A DNA stretch of 64,000 bases. It comes from Monarcha castaneiventris obscurior. Its lineage: Eukaryota; Chordata; Aves; Passeriformes; Monarchidae. A program made the translations under genes and the position numbers. The notes beneath the pieces are model-generated. The model was not told the DNA's origin, searched no databases, and saw only the letters and a program-made list of their open reading frames with translations. The stretch covers positions 20,938,001-21,002,000 of the forward strand of contig JAMPIT010000886.1 of assembly GCA_026261815.1 (NCBI GenBank), in the 5' to 3' direction. This document shows, one piece after another, positions 11,847 through 24,200 of this stretch. Numbering within the stretch: the first letter of the stretch is position 1; each line of letters opens with the position of its first letter.

Positions 11847-11949
11847 ACCGGCACCCCTGGGCCGGCCGGCTCTCCCAACACACACACCGCGCCCAGCTCT
11901 AGAGACCCCAGCTGCCAGGATCTCTGCACTGCCCGAGGACTAAAACCAC

Positions 11950-13630
11950 ATCCACAACGGTCATTTTAATCCTGCGGTTCAGTTAGCTAAGAAAACGCTT
12001 CCAGTTTAAGGAGTCAGAAATTACCCACATGGCATAACTACATTCCTTTCCATCAGCTTCAGTTGTGTGTCTGTCTGTCCAGCTTTCGACACCACAACTT
12101 CTGCTTTTGCTCCTGTCAAACTCTTTGTGATCATTTGCGGGTGTTCCCTTGTTAAAATCTAACCTTACCATAGGACCTTGAAGCAGATGATCCTGCCTTC
12201 TTACCATGAACAATTTCCTCTACTGAACAGTTTTTGTGCCTCCATGGTGGCAAACAGAGCCCTTTGGAGACGGGCTTCTTATTTGCACAGGTCAGCAAGT
12301 ATTTACATAGTGATGTACAACAATAAATGAGATAATACGAGAGTTGCATTAGTAAGTCGTGATTGGACATCATTACAGAGGCAGAACTCCTAATCAAGGA
12401 AAAAAAGTATTTAGGGAAGGGACTCAGAAGAAATTTCTCTTTCCCTTTTCTGTGTCATTTACCTCAATGGTGAAATCAGAAGCCATTATTGAGATTCAGT
12501 TTACAAGGTTAAAAAGATTTTTGGCACTTAAAAAATTATCTTTATCACTTGGTATTTTTTAATTATTTAGAGGAGAAATAACAAATACCCACTAATATAT
12601 TTGATTTATACAAGATAGCTAAGTACATATATTCAAATTTAATTTCTAAGAACCTATTTAAGATAGCCTTTTAATATTATATACAAAAAGGAGTGGGAAA
12701 AGCGCAAGAACAAATGCGGAAGCATACCCCATGATGCCATTATAATTCATTTAAGTAATTTTCCCTGAAAATTACCGCAAATTTAACATCAAGCTGGGCT
12801 AGCTATGATGAAGCTACTCCTTCCTTTTGTATTCATCTCAGCATCTACTGCAAAACATTTCTAAGCATTGTACTACAACAATCAAACTTATGTCAATTAT
12901 TAATTTCTTGTGTTTTCAGAAATCAATGATGCTATATATTGCATATATACTGTAAGAGGAGACATCAAAGACCCCAAAGTCTACCTTTCAGCACCCAGAA
13001 GTTTAATGTGAATTAAGGTTTTCCAGGCTGAAGATGCCACTTGATTCTGTCACACAACAGGCAGGAGAACCTCTGACCACTGGTTTTAGCAGCTTGCTGA
13101 GACAATCTTTACTGAAAGCCTAACCTCCACAAAGGGTATCTCTGTAGGATCCCTTCAAATAGCCCTCTACTAGGAAGAGGTAAAAAGGGAAAATCAACAT
13201 GCCTACATACTGAGAAAAAAATTACTCCAAAGACAGTTAAAGTAAAAAGAGACAAAACTCTGGGAAGTGGAGGTTGCAGGAAGGGGGAGGATTTACTTAA
13301 TTACTCAAATAACAGCCTCACCATGAATGAATACAGGAGGTGTAAAGAGCCAGACTAGATCCTGTGGGGAGGTAGTTTCAGCATAAGAGGAATTCGTGAA
13401 ACAACCACCGCGTGTTTGCACTTGAGAAATGATCACAGTTACTGTAATTACACAAGCACACACTGCCCCCAGAAGGCAGCATCCCACACTTTTCCACTCT
13501 TGTTGCTTTTTCTGCTCCCTCTCACTTGCCTGCACTACTATTCAGTGCAGTTAAATGTCAAGTGATGCTCAAGGAGAAAAAATTCCAGCTTCATGTATGA
13601 AATTATGGACTCTGAGCTGATTATTGCTAT
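11950..13630. other. AT-rich non-coding stretch
   Basis: Long AT-rich tracts occur at 12,530-12,690. A minus-strand frame at 13,305-13,535 contains a hydrophobic run (CCLLGAVCACVITVTVII) that could span a membrane, but no splice sites, homology or promoter accompany it. No gene is supported. Confidence 0.5.
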
Positions 13631-13635
13631 TCACA

Positions 13636-13770
13636 AGGAAGAAGGGCACCAAGGATAGTTAAATACATGGAACACCACTCTTACAGAGAAGATTAAGTAA
13701 ACTAGGACTCTTCAAATTAGAAAGGTAACAAATTAAAGTGATGTGAAACTTGCATATAAAATAACAAAGG
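13636..13770 (+). mobile_element. ancient CR1 LINE fragment
   Basis: The order GGGCACCAAGGATAGTTAA, then ACATGGAACACC, then GAAGATTAAGTAAACTAGG, then CTCTTCAAATTAGAAAGG tracks the conserved CR1 reverse-transcriptase 3' region (GGGCAACAAAGATGATTAAG, GGATGGAACACCT, GAAAGATTAAGG-AACT, TTTAGCTTAGAAAAGAG). Divergence is heavy, so the copy is old. Confidence 0.6.
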
Positions 13771-13776
13771 GATTCA

Positions 13777-13834
13777 GAGAGAAAGAAAGAAAGAGAGAAA
13801 GAAAGAGAGAAACAAACAAACAAACAAACAAACT
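13777..13834 (+). repeat. GAAA/CAAA microsatellite
   Basis: Interrupted GAAA and GA units run into five CAAA units. It is a simple low-complexity tract directly after the fossil CR1. Confidence 0.95.
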
Positions 13835-13839
13835 GTTAA

Positions 13840-14515
13840 ATGCCAGAAACATATCCTTTCCATTAAGTAGCTAGTCCTGGTATTGTCCCCTGGAATTCAC
13901 CAAGCCAGGTAGCTTTAGGCTTGCTAGGTGAGTATCAGGCTAGTAGGCATTAGAAAAGCAGGGTGACATGGTCCTCCAGAATTCCTTGCATTGCTGCTGC
14001 CACCTTGGGCTCCCCAAAAGTACATCAGGGCCGGTCAGAAACACCCTCCTACCCCACAGCCTAAGCCTTTTTGTGGACTGGACAGAACCGAGCTGGTACT
14101 TCCTGAAGGAATTGGGTAAAATCTCTCAGTCCCAGGCGGGGTTCTGAGTGCTCCCTCCAGCTGTCATCTGGGCCTGCACAAATCAATCACTGAGCAGAGG
14201 TATGCAGCCCTTGAGAGAGCCAAGGATATTTAAGTGACTGCCACCTTCAGCAGAGCAATTTTTTTGCACAGTCTTCTCACTTGGTTTTTATTTATTGAGA
14301 TACACTTTTCCTCTGATGCCTGGAAGAGCTTTAAAGCCTTTTCCAAATTTTCCCTTTGCAGAACAACACATACACACACCCCTATAGTAATGTAATTCCC
14401 TTTATCATTTCCCAACACGGTTAAAACATTAAATTCTGGTCCCACGAGACACTTTGCTGTAAACAAAGTGAAATTTATGCTTTCACAAACCCACTGTTCA
14501 GTGACAGCACAAGCA
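13840..14515. other. non-coding left shoulder of the 14.7-kb islet
   Basis: Moderately GC-balanced non-coding sequence. A 117-codon minus-strand frame (14,230-14,583) starts inside the neighbouring CpG islet and runs leftwards through this block. It has no recognisable domain and could only be a transcribed RNA or chance frame. Confidence 0.45.
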
Positions 14516-14734
14516 GCACTCCTGGAACCGCAGAGGGGAGCGATCCAGAGGGATGCCTGGCGTAGGAGAGCCGGGCGAGACAAAGACTAGAGCGATCCGA
14601 GCACGCTGCAGTTTGTGACAGCAAGAACATTCCAAATACCTGGGAAGAGCGATGGAAACACTCGCTGGAGCATGCGGAACCCCGCTGACACCGGAGAGCG
14701 CAACGCGGCGGGGCCAGCGGCCGGCACGGGCGGC

Positions 14735-14753
14735 GGACGCCAGGGGGCGCCCC
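14735..14753 (+). promoter_or_regulatory. candidate CTCF binding site
   Basis: The string GGACGCCAGGGGGCGCC matches the vertebrate CTCF motif core (GGCCACCAGGGGGCGCT) at nearly every informative position, including the whole CCAGGGGGCGC block at 14,740-14,750. Its CpGs could make binding methylation-sensitive. Occupancy is inference. Confidence 0.65.
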
Positions 14754-14754
14754 C

Positions 14755-14764
14755 GGACAGCGCC
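14755..14764 (+). promoter_or_regulatory. REST/NRSF right half-site
   Basis: GGACAGCGCC is the exact right half of the RE1 element. The preceding bases match the left half only partly. It abuts the CTCF motif. CAMK2 genes are neuronally regulated, so REST input is conceivable but not shown. Confidence 0.25.
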
Positions 14765-14786
14765 GCGGCCCCTCTCTGGGCGCGGG

Positions 14787-14916
14787 GTATCCCGGGTCAT
14801 CCCGGAGTATCCCGGGGTATCCCGGAGTATCCCGGGTCATCCCGGAGTATCCCGGGGTATCCCGGAGTATCCCGAGTCATCCCGGAGTATCCCGGGGCAT
14901 CCCAGAGTATCCCGGT
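14787..14916 (+). repeat. 10-bp minisatellite with 40-bp higher-order period
   Basis: Thirteen 10-bp units alternate between GTATCCCGGG, TCATCCCGGA, GTATCCCGGG and GTATCCCGGA. The four-unit set repeats three times with a few substitutions in the last round and a final partial unit, which shows a 40-bp higher-order structure. Since 10 is not a multiple of 3, all frames stay open with a 30-bp period, giving spurious proline/glycine-rich reading frames. Confidence 0.95.
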
Positions 14917-15024
14917 CCCGGAGGGGCACGGTCGGGCAGCCGCCACCGGGGCCGTGCGGCCGGCTGCCTGCGCTGGCCTGCGGGCTGCCCACTGCCTGCT
15001 GCTCGGCTGCGGCCAAAGACACGA

Positions 15025-18000
15025 CAGCAGTTAGTTTTACCCGTAAGGTGTTCAAAATGTGACAGGGATAGGGATGAGATCTTTTTGAGCCGTACTTGGT
15101 GTCCTTAGTAGCCTCTGAAATTTTACTTAAAAGATTATAAAGACACAATCTGTTCAAACTTCTTCAAAAATTTACACTGACAGAAAAAGTTCAAATAAAT
15201 CAATGGGCTTATGCAGGCTGTAGATATTTGCCTTTGTTTGGATTTTCGGCTGTCCTAACAGCAACTCAAGATCCCTGTAAATGTACAATCCAAGCTCTGC
15301 CCCAGCTCAGCCCCAAGCACAGACTGCAGTGCAGGTGATGAAACTGAGCACTGTAAGGGTTGCTTTGGCTCTGAGGTGTGTGAGGGAACGGCTGGGTGTG
15401 GTGCTCACCTTCCTCGAACAAATCACCCTGCTACAGTCTAATTCCTGCAATGCCCCGACAAGTAAACAGCAAACCCAGTCAAAATCGGGAATCTCCTACA
15501 AGACACTAAATTGTAAACCCAACAAGAAGAAGGAATTGATCAAAGAGCAAAAGGATAATACATCACGAGACATGACACATTTCTGTGGCAACATCTAGTT
15601 TAAAATTAACACAGGCTCTGAGAAGTCAATATTCTTGAAAAATTATTTTCAAATACAGGCTCTGTTTGTGGCCTAAGGCATCTCAGGAGCTGTGACCAGT
15701 AAGGAAAAGTCAATGCCATCAGACAATTTACATTCACAAATATAGACCTGGAGCTGTCATATTTTAAGTTGCAGGCTCCACAGTAGCCTCAGACAAGCCC
15801 TATGCTTCTTCCTTTTACCTCTTTATTTGCAAGATGATGCCAGCAGTTATCTCTCCTCTAAATCACAAACAGGGCTATGACTGACAACTGGTATATAAAG
15901 AATGAAGGCTTGTTAACAGTCACTGAAGTTATGCCAACTAACAACCCCGCAAATTCATGCTGTTTGGCTGTGGGTGTATTCATTGAGACACTAATTAATA
16001 TCAGTGTGTGGGATTAACCAGATAAACCTGTAGCCAGTGAGAAATGAATACTATGTAGGGTGTGCATCCCTCTCAGCAATCCATGATTAATGTTTGTTTC
16101 TACTAGAGTCTATGCTTTTCATAAACTCCAGAATAATGAGCCCCAGTTTGCTCAGGGAACTTAATTTTGCAATAATCTGGAGGTTATGGCTCCCCAGGTG
16201 GCTTAAAAAGGACCAAAAAAAATTGGGAGAAAACCAGTTTTTGCGGTGTTGAACCTAAATATGCATCCCCACTGCAAACAGTAGGAGGGGCTGTTGTTTG
16301 CAGTTTAGAGTTCCCAGGGCTGTTTGCCACGGCCAAGGGAAATGTTTACTACAGCTGTAATATGTTACGTGCTGTTGATTTTAATTGCTTTTCAAAATGT
16401 GAAGACAACTGTGATATTTGGAAGAGACTGGCAAGCTGCACTAATAAGCTTTGTTGTGCAGCAGATCTAGTTCACACTGTGCTCTGCAGGCTTCTCTGCA
16501 AAATTTTGTCAGTATCCTGGGGAGTGGGGAAGGAATGGAAGAATCTTAGACATGCCCTATGCAGCCAAAGAAGTGAGCCTGATTCACTGGTTATCTTGGA
16601 TCTGTATCCACAGAAGCCTATGCCCTTCCCTAGAAGACCCTACAGAAAGCAGCCAGCCATAGCCACAGAGCTATTGGGGATACTAATTAAATCTTCTTGT
16701 AAAAATAACACTGAACATCACATTTCACACAAGTTATTTGATCCAAGGAGAACTGTCTTGGAAATTAGTGACATAGTACTTGGGTTAGAAATGGGTAGCC
16801 AGCAAGACACCTTGCTTGAGGGCTCAGAGGGGTTCCTCAAATATTTGGGAACACTCCAGTTCCAGGCTAATGCCCGTCTGGAGGCTGCTCCCAAAAGGTT
16901 TCAGCCGCTGGTCTCAGCTGGTGATGTACAAAGGAAATTTGTTGCTTCATTCTGCTAGGCAGTTGGTATTCTGTGACATTGACTCACCTGAAGTGGGTTG
17001 GAGGTGCAGTGTGGGTGCTGGTTACAGCTGGGTGCTCTTGTGTGGTGGGAAATGGTGCCATTTGCTTCATCCAGCCCCTTGGAATCCAAGAGTGTGGGCT
17101 TTTTCCTGGGGCTTGTGTAGAGTCTCAGCCCCAAATGTGGAGTGCTTTTTTCACTAGCAAGAGATGAGCCAAATGAGAATGACATGTCAGAGGGTTAAGA
17201 AGCGTTGCTGAGGCAAAGCTGTATTGTAGAGACCCCACAGATGGCTTTTCTTTTGCAGCTGTGAGCTGGAAAAATCAGAAAACGAGAAAAAAAAACATCA
17301 GCAAGGCAACTCGTATAAATTGTCAGATTAAAACACAGCAATGGAGCAAAGCTACTGCTCTCATCCTATCACACCCAGATAACCAGAAACTTTAAAATAA
17401 ACCTGGCTGTAAACATTATTTTCAATCATGGATCCCAGTTTCTAATCCTCCAGAAGAGCTAGGTGTGAATTCTCTGTATGCAAGTTGCTTGGCTCAAACT
17501 GCAGGACCAGAAATTACATGTCTATTTAGAAGTAAAGGTGGGTGACAAATTTCTGATGACTGATTTTCAGAAATTCTTGAGTTCCTCGCAATTTCAAAGC
17601 ACGCTGTGGATGTTCAGTATCTCTGGGGAAAAAATAAAATTAAGAAACCCTGGGTTGTTTTCATGTGCCAAATATTATTTCTTGGAAGACTGACCTTACA
17701 CATGCTGGCTCTCCTCTTGTTTGACCTCACTGAGACCTCTTGTCCTCCTCTGGATTATATACATAATAATGATATCTCTCCCTATAATTTATCTGAATAA
17801 TGCTATGCAAATAGTAGATATTATTAATTGCTGTCCACCTCACACATCAGGAATAGGCCAATTGTTAATTTAACCTTTTCTAAAGATTTTGGCTTTTGAA
17901 CTGTTAATTTGACAAGTAAGTTAAAACCCCAAACACTTGCACTTACATACCTAGTTAAAATGAAAGCCAAAGCCATACCTTACTGATATGAACAATGTCT

Positions 18001-21000
18001 GCAAATAAACAGGCACTTCAGATTTTCTTGCATAAACAACTAGAAACAGGTCTGAGCAAACGGAGGCAAGTCCGTACCTTCACCAGCCAGTCACCAGAGC
18101 CAGGGCAACACGGGACTGTACAAGTTCTACCTGCCAGGGCCCTGCCTGCACCTCCCCTGCCCCAGGGTTTCTGTGTCTGTGCTCCAGGTCTGTGCTGACA
18201 GTGTTCCACTGTAATCTGGATTCAGGTCAGGAAACTGGGGCCTGCCCTTTTAATCCGGGCAATAGCTGAGGAGCGGTGCTGAAGCCAAGACCCTCAGTCT
18301 CGGTGCCTGCCCAAGCTGTGTCGAGGGTGTGGACATGCCTGGTCTCTGCCTCCCTGCCCTGCTGCCCTCCTGGCCTCACCTGGGCCGTGCCAGTACGTGC
18401 CTGGCTGGGGCTGGTTACGGGCACTGCGCCTGCCCCGCTCGCTGGCTGCACTGCAGCTGGTGTGAGCACAGCTCACCTTCCCAGCGAGCACCCGTCCCTG
18501 CTGCTCCCTGGCACCCCTCTTCCCTTCTCACAAAGGCATCAAAGGTGCAAGAAAAACGTTTCCTTATTATATTTCTTTATGTTGGACAAACAGTTATAAT
18601 TTATTTGATTGCTTTGGCTAAGCAGAAGCCCCTTCATACTTCTGTGCCTATGGTGACCTAGCTTAATCTTCATTCTCAGTTGATCAAAAAATTTGTTTGG
18701 ATGGCAAGTTTTCCTGGAAACTCTGCTTTTACAGGACAGGTGCCTAGCTGAGACTCACAAATGAACCAACTATATCTGGAAAATGCACCCCAAAACTTCC
18801 TATAGTCTGAAATGGAAACTGCTGGGTGCTTTCAGCACACACATACATACTGGCAGTACAACCAGCTCCTCACCACACACAGAGGCAGCTGCCATTCTGC
18901 AGAGGTCTATGGAGGTGCAGCGTGCACAACCCTGACTCACCCAGAATCCAACTCAGTCTGAAACAAACCTGCCTTGCCTGTGACACTGGCAGGGCTCGGG
19001 GGGATGAACACACCACCCTGGCATCTGGGGCACGCTGGCCTGCCTTTGCTGAGGGGCATGGAGCAATGGTAGTGAACACCAACCACATTCACCTTGTGTC
19101 ACACAACCCCAGTAATCATGCTTGGGGGAGAGCAAAAGTGTAGCTCAGTGTTGTAGCCAATGCATTATATACTACCGAAAGAAGAAAAGACAGGCAGAAA
19201 AGCATCTTCACTGGCTCACTAAGGAGATACTCCTTGTCACCATCCTGCACAGAGGTAAGATTCAGAACAAGTGTGCTACCAGCTGACCAATTACACACAG
19301 GCACTTAGAATGTTACTCCACTTAGCCTGTACTCTTTAAGGGAAAGCATTGGGTCCTCTCCTTGTCTTGTGTTTGTACAGTTCCTTAGCATAATGGGGCT
19401 TTCATCTATAACCAATATTCCTACAGCTTTTCAATAGCTGAGGCATTTAAGTGAGATCAGAAAATTTCCCAGTACAACTGGCAGATAACTTAACTGGTTG
19501 TCACAGGATGAACTAAGGACAGGACAAAGAAAACTTTGAAAGAAAAGTAGAGGCAAAATGGTAGGATAGTTTTGTGCTGTGGCTACACAAGACAATCTGA
19601 ATGAAAAAGGAAAGCTTTTGAATAGCTGCTCTGTTTTAAAAGGCAGACATTAATTACCGTATTAACTTAAACGGAGAACTATGGAATCTAGAATTACTTT
19701 TTCCAAGCAGCTTAACTTTAAAAAAAGCTAGTCTTTCTTTTGGATAAATACAACAGTAAAGAATCAAAGCTTTATCAAATTAATGCTGTAACTCAAAGCA
19801 AAAAGCCCCATGTTATTTCAAGCCCATTTGTACCTCTAATACACTTGAAATTATCCCAGCCATTGCATGATTGTTTGCTGAGATTTTCCATATGATTAGT
19901 TTCACTCTGATTTATTAATTTTCTGTACTTTTTTAATAACAAATTTTAGTTTTTCTGAAGGCAAACATTTTGTTTCCAGTGTCTTCTCTAACTAGCAATA
20001 GTTGAATGATATGACCCATTAAAAGCAGATTACACTGCATGGTGTATTTTCATTATGTCTTCAGCCTGTGCCTAATAGCACTGTTTTTCTTTCTACAAAA
20101 TATTTTGGTTTCCTTGAAGAAGTCCAGTGACAGAGATGAAAACAAAGATTAAATTATCCAAACACAGATGCTCAAAAGCAAACATATAAGAACCCCAGTA
20201 GAAGGATTCTTAGAAAAGTAATGCTTTAATTTGCTAGAGAACAAATATTAAGTATATCGGATTAGGGGACATGCTGAGCCTTGGATTTTGAAGGAAGCCA
20301 CTTCAAAACATCCTGTTTCTTAAAATTACTGATTTTCTCTGTGAAACAGTGACATGCTTTTTCCTCGTTTCATCATTGGGGAAGGTGCCCCAGACCAATA
20401 GCTGTGATGGTCAGAGAACTTCGATTTCCAGCCCAAACATGCTTAGAACCAGTGGACACAATCTGAACAGTCTGTTCCAGGGATTCCCCTAAGTGACACT
20501 TGTTTCATATATAGCTTCTGTCATGTAAATGCCAGTGGAGACATACATAATTTTCATCCAGTCATCTTTGTGCCATAAGTAATTCTCCAAATCTCTTCAA
20601 ACAGTATTATGCCCTCTACTCCTTGGGTGCCCAGCTTCCTACAGGCTCACCTACTTGTACCCTTGCTTACTGCTTTTTGTTTCCTTGGATCCTCTGGTCT
20701 TGTGTCTGTATTTTTTAGCTTTTTGTCTATGTAACATACAGTGTTAGCAGATTTATCAGCCATGTGCAAGGGAAGGAAGGAAGCCTCCTTCCAGCCTTCA
20801 GCTGTATGCTAGGCCTTCATCCTCATCTCCTTGAGGTGAAGCTGCAGATGACATGGCGCATGAACAGAGTTCAGCCAGGGAAGAGATATTCAACTCAACA
20901 GATTGACCCTCAGGCGGAGCCTGACAGACAGTTTTCTGACTATCAACAGAATTTTCAGATGCTTGAATTTAAAGAACATGTTTTAAGATGCTGGTGCAGG

Positions 21001-21145
21001 GAATTAATTTGAATGTATTTTAATAGATTTGATTGGAACTGAAAATAAATAATAACTCTACAAAACATCACAAGAATCTTAAGAAAAGACAAGCTTTAAA
21101 GAGTGGGCTGGACATTTTAAATAATTCAACAGCAGTGAAGGTTCT
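15025..21145. other. non-coding, with an orphan 198-codon frame
   Basis: Six kilobases without a recognised gene. The longest frame runs from 16,362 to 16,958 on the plus strand and is discussed as a finding. A GC-richer patch at 18,060-18,520 holds overlapping frames on both strands but no known domain. No transposon was recognised here. Confidence 0.5.
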
Positions 21146-21149
21146 TACA

Positions 21150-21245
21150 GCCAATGTGTGAATCAGTGGCAGAGCTGGTACTAAAGCTTAGCTTTGCAAC
21201 TCTTGAATCCAGGGTCCCTCCAAGGCACAAAACTGGCTACTACAG
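21150..21245 (-). repeat. MIR-like ancient SINE
   Basis: On the plus strand, AATCAGTGGCAGAGCTGGTA followed by CTCTTGAATCCAGGGTCCCT matches the reverse complement of MIR or a related tRNA-derived SINE (AGTGGCAGAGCTGGGATT, GAACCCAGGTCT). Strongly diverged. Confidence 0.5.
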
Positions 21246-21249
21246 TAAA

Positions 21250-24200
21250 GCAGCTTATGTATATTTTCAGGGTGAGAGAAGAGACTGGAAACTGTGCTGA
21301 TCACCTAACTCTCAGTTAGCAGCCAGGTCAAAAGGCAGGATGCCAAATTGGATAGCTCAAATATCTACCTATGCTGACATTGCTAAAAGCGTGTGAAATA
21401 TATAAGTGTCTTAACAGATTCTGTAGTGGACTAGACCTCTTGTTATCCAGGCAACTCGAGTAGCTGATCATTTATAATTACGTATCGGTGAATTTCCCAG
21501 TTGATGAAAAGCAATATTTTTGTAAGCTCCTCAGCATTCCCTCAGTCTTGTCTTAGCTTGAAGAGAAGGAAAACCCCACACTGATACATGAGAGAGCAGG
21601 AAAGCAAACACAACAAAAAGTACAGCATTGCTTAATGAATTGGGAAAGGAATGAGAATACCTATCTTGTAGCTTTTTTTATACAAGGGCCTTCCCCCAAC
21701 ACCACTTAGGGAGTGTGTACTTGCCTTGCTTTTCCAATTATCATGTACCAAGTAAGAAAGGAATAGATTCAAGCAGGAAGCTTGAAGGGTAATTTTTAAT
21801 GTCCACTCTGAGGTTGCCAATAGGATCCGTGTCCCTGTGTTTTGTCTAACTAAAGCTAAAGTGCTACTTGTAGGTAAAAGCTACCTTTGTATAAATCAGA
21901 TTTGAAGTGACTGAATCCATTTACACTTGCAGCTGCAGCAGCTTTGTTCAATGGGCTCATCATTCAGCTAACTGTACCTTTCCTGGTTACTGACCTTCTC
22001 CAATACAGATACCCTGCAATAAAGTGAAGCACCATAAATTTAAAGTGATTGAATGCAGTGAACATGTTCCTCACATAGCCATGTTGTACGGCAATTTCTG
22101 CCTTAGGAAAAGGAAAAATATAACTGAAAAATCCCTCACAATTCATTACACATTAAAGAATTTCAATTATTCACTTGTTCTAAAAATATGATCCATATGT
22201 GGTTGGTCAAATAAGTAGGGATTCCTTGTCAAAGGCTGATATGGTATGAAAAATGACTTGATCACACTAAAACGGATTCTAAATGCAACTTTTTTACAGC
22301 AGCCCATAACCTTTCATTAGTTCTACAAGAATGTGCTAACCCTCACCACAAACACAAGGCCTGAAAATGAGTGTAAGGATAAATTAATTAAGTAAATAAA
22401 GTTTTAAGTAGCTGGTCCATTGACCACAGAGGATTGTGGTTTCTCTAGAATCACTTACCCAAGCCATTGTCAGTAACAAAACTGTAATGCAGTATCACAT
22501 AGCATGTGAATCAGCACCTTCATGTTCACCTTTACACTGACAGTGGTGTACAAAGGTGCTAGCCTGTAGCCAGAGCTTCATAGTCTCTGCAGAAGAAAAA
22601 GAATCATTCATTGTTTTTCATTAGAGATATCTTTCCCTTAGAACATTCAGGCTCAAGTTTCAATTTCAGACACACTAAAGCACAAAGAGTGCTGATGTGT
22701 ATGAATTTCTCCTTGTTACAACTCCATTAACAGTTTGCAGGAATAGAATAAATTATATGCCCCACCAACATTCTTTCCAGCAGGTGGGAGTAGAACTACT
22801 CTTCAGTTGGTTTCCATCCACAGAACAGATTGAGAACTCCAAGGTATTCAGCATATTACTGCTACTGTATGTTCATGATGTCCTGAAAAAGAGTGTACTT
22901 CCCAATTTGCAAGAAACTAGCTCCTTGAAGTTTAAACATTATTCAAGGGAGGAAGGAGATAAGCCATACTATAAAGGATGTCTGTAATTAGTAATAAATA
23001 CAATGAAGGAAAGCAAGATCATCCTGTTAGAAAGCAGTGTGAAAGGAAACAAGGAACCGTTTCCTCCTAAAACCACACAATCACCACGCTGTTCATTCCC
23101 AGCTGCTGAGAATGTCATTATCAGTCACATTATAAGGTGAGATCAACTCCTGCTGTTTCCTCGGGAACTCATGCAAAAACTCGATAGAAAACAAACTGAA
23201 GGCAAAGGTATTTGAAAAGTTGGGAGAGACTTTCCAAAGATAGATCCGCATTTTGGTACTTCTTTTTGTAGCAGTACTCATGCCATAGACAACAGAAACC
23301 TATGCAAGCAAGGTAAGGCCACTTTACCAATTATTTCAGCAAGCAGTGACAGAGAATTGAGCAGGAAACGCACCGAGAGCTGGCAGCCGGAAAAGCCATC
23401 TTCCTGTGTAATAAGAGTGCTGCCTGACACAAACACAAGAACCTCATGGCTGCAGAGATTAAAATGCCCCAGAGACAGGAGGACACTGAATAACTTTGGG
23501 TTTGGCAAATTCACCTCCTGAATGTTGCTGGTTGCCAAGAAAATTCATTCTGACTCACATGAAGCCATATGTATTGTTCCACAAAAGGATATGAATAAGT
23601 GTAGTATTGATGGCCCATAAAAGCAGTTTAAAAATCCAGCAGCTTTAATAGATTTCTATCTGGTCTGAAGAATAATTATGGTCTGCAAAGGAGACCTCCT
23701 TAGGCTCACTGGATGGCACTTGTCCAAAAAGACCTGGCGGGTGGCCTGCCTGGGAAAAAGAGCAAAAGGACGGAAGCGGAGGTGACCTGGTAATGTGTCA
23801 GCAAGGAGTGGCAGGCCTGAAAAAAGACTATGGAGCCAAAATGGGATAGAGGCATATAATCAAAGCCTTCAACAGTTCTGCCCTGCAGAGCTTATTTTTT
23901 TTTTTTTTAATCCTGTGCAAGAGGAACCCTGAGGAAATACCACCTGACCTGACCAGGACTGATGCTTAGTGATTGATAGCACTGTTTGCACAACTGTCAG
24001 GATATTTCATTACAAAATTTGGCCCCTTAATTTCTAGATTTAGTTTTGAGTTATTTCAGAGAATGGCCCACCGAAGATCTGCACATTTGTCAAAAGGATT
24101 TACAAAGGGAACAAATTCAAGCCATAGTACTGTGGATGTTCAGACTCTCATCTGTTAAAAACAGTTTTGGCTTTGCATTTCTGTAAGATCTTCCATCTTG

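Larger units (their letters stand above)
11575..11945. promoter_or_regulatory. isolated CpG-rich islet
   Basis: About 370 bases of CpG-dense sequence stand out from AT-rich surroundings. The left 150 bases are non-repetitive (for example CGGCCGCGCTC, GGCAGCGGCCGCGCTGG); the right half is the ACGGC tandem repeat and a long G run described separately. It could be a small CpG-island promoter or enhancer, or merely the GC-rich cradle of an expanding minisatellite. The open frames over it are products of the repeat and show no protein resemblance. Confidence 0.45.
14520..15020. promoter_or_regulatory. CpG islet with CTCF motif and minisatellite
   Basis: Roughly 500 bases of CpG-rich DNA in AT-rich surroundings, with non-repetitive GC-rich flanks on both sides of a 10-bp tandem repeat (14,787-14,916). 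It carries a near-consensus CTCF site and a REST right half-site, annotated separately. It could be an insulator, an enhancer, or the promoter of an unannotated non-coding transcript for the CAMK2G upstream region. No coding exon is recognised. Confidence 0.5.

Noticed and set aside
13305..13535. Minus-strand frame with a putative membrane span
   Set aside because: Short, no homology, no exon signals; hydrophobic runs occur by chance in T-rich antisense frames.
14615..15157. Collagen-like Gly/Pro-rich frames (GIPEYPG-type repeats) on both strands
   Set aside because: They are translations of the 10-bp minisatellite, open in all frames because of the repeat period.
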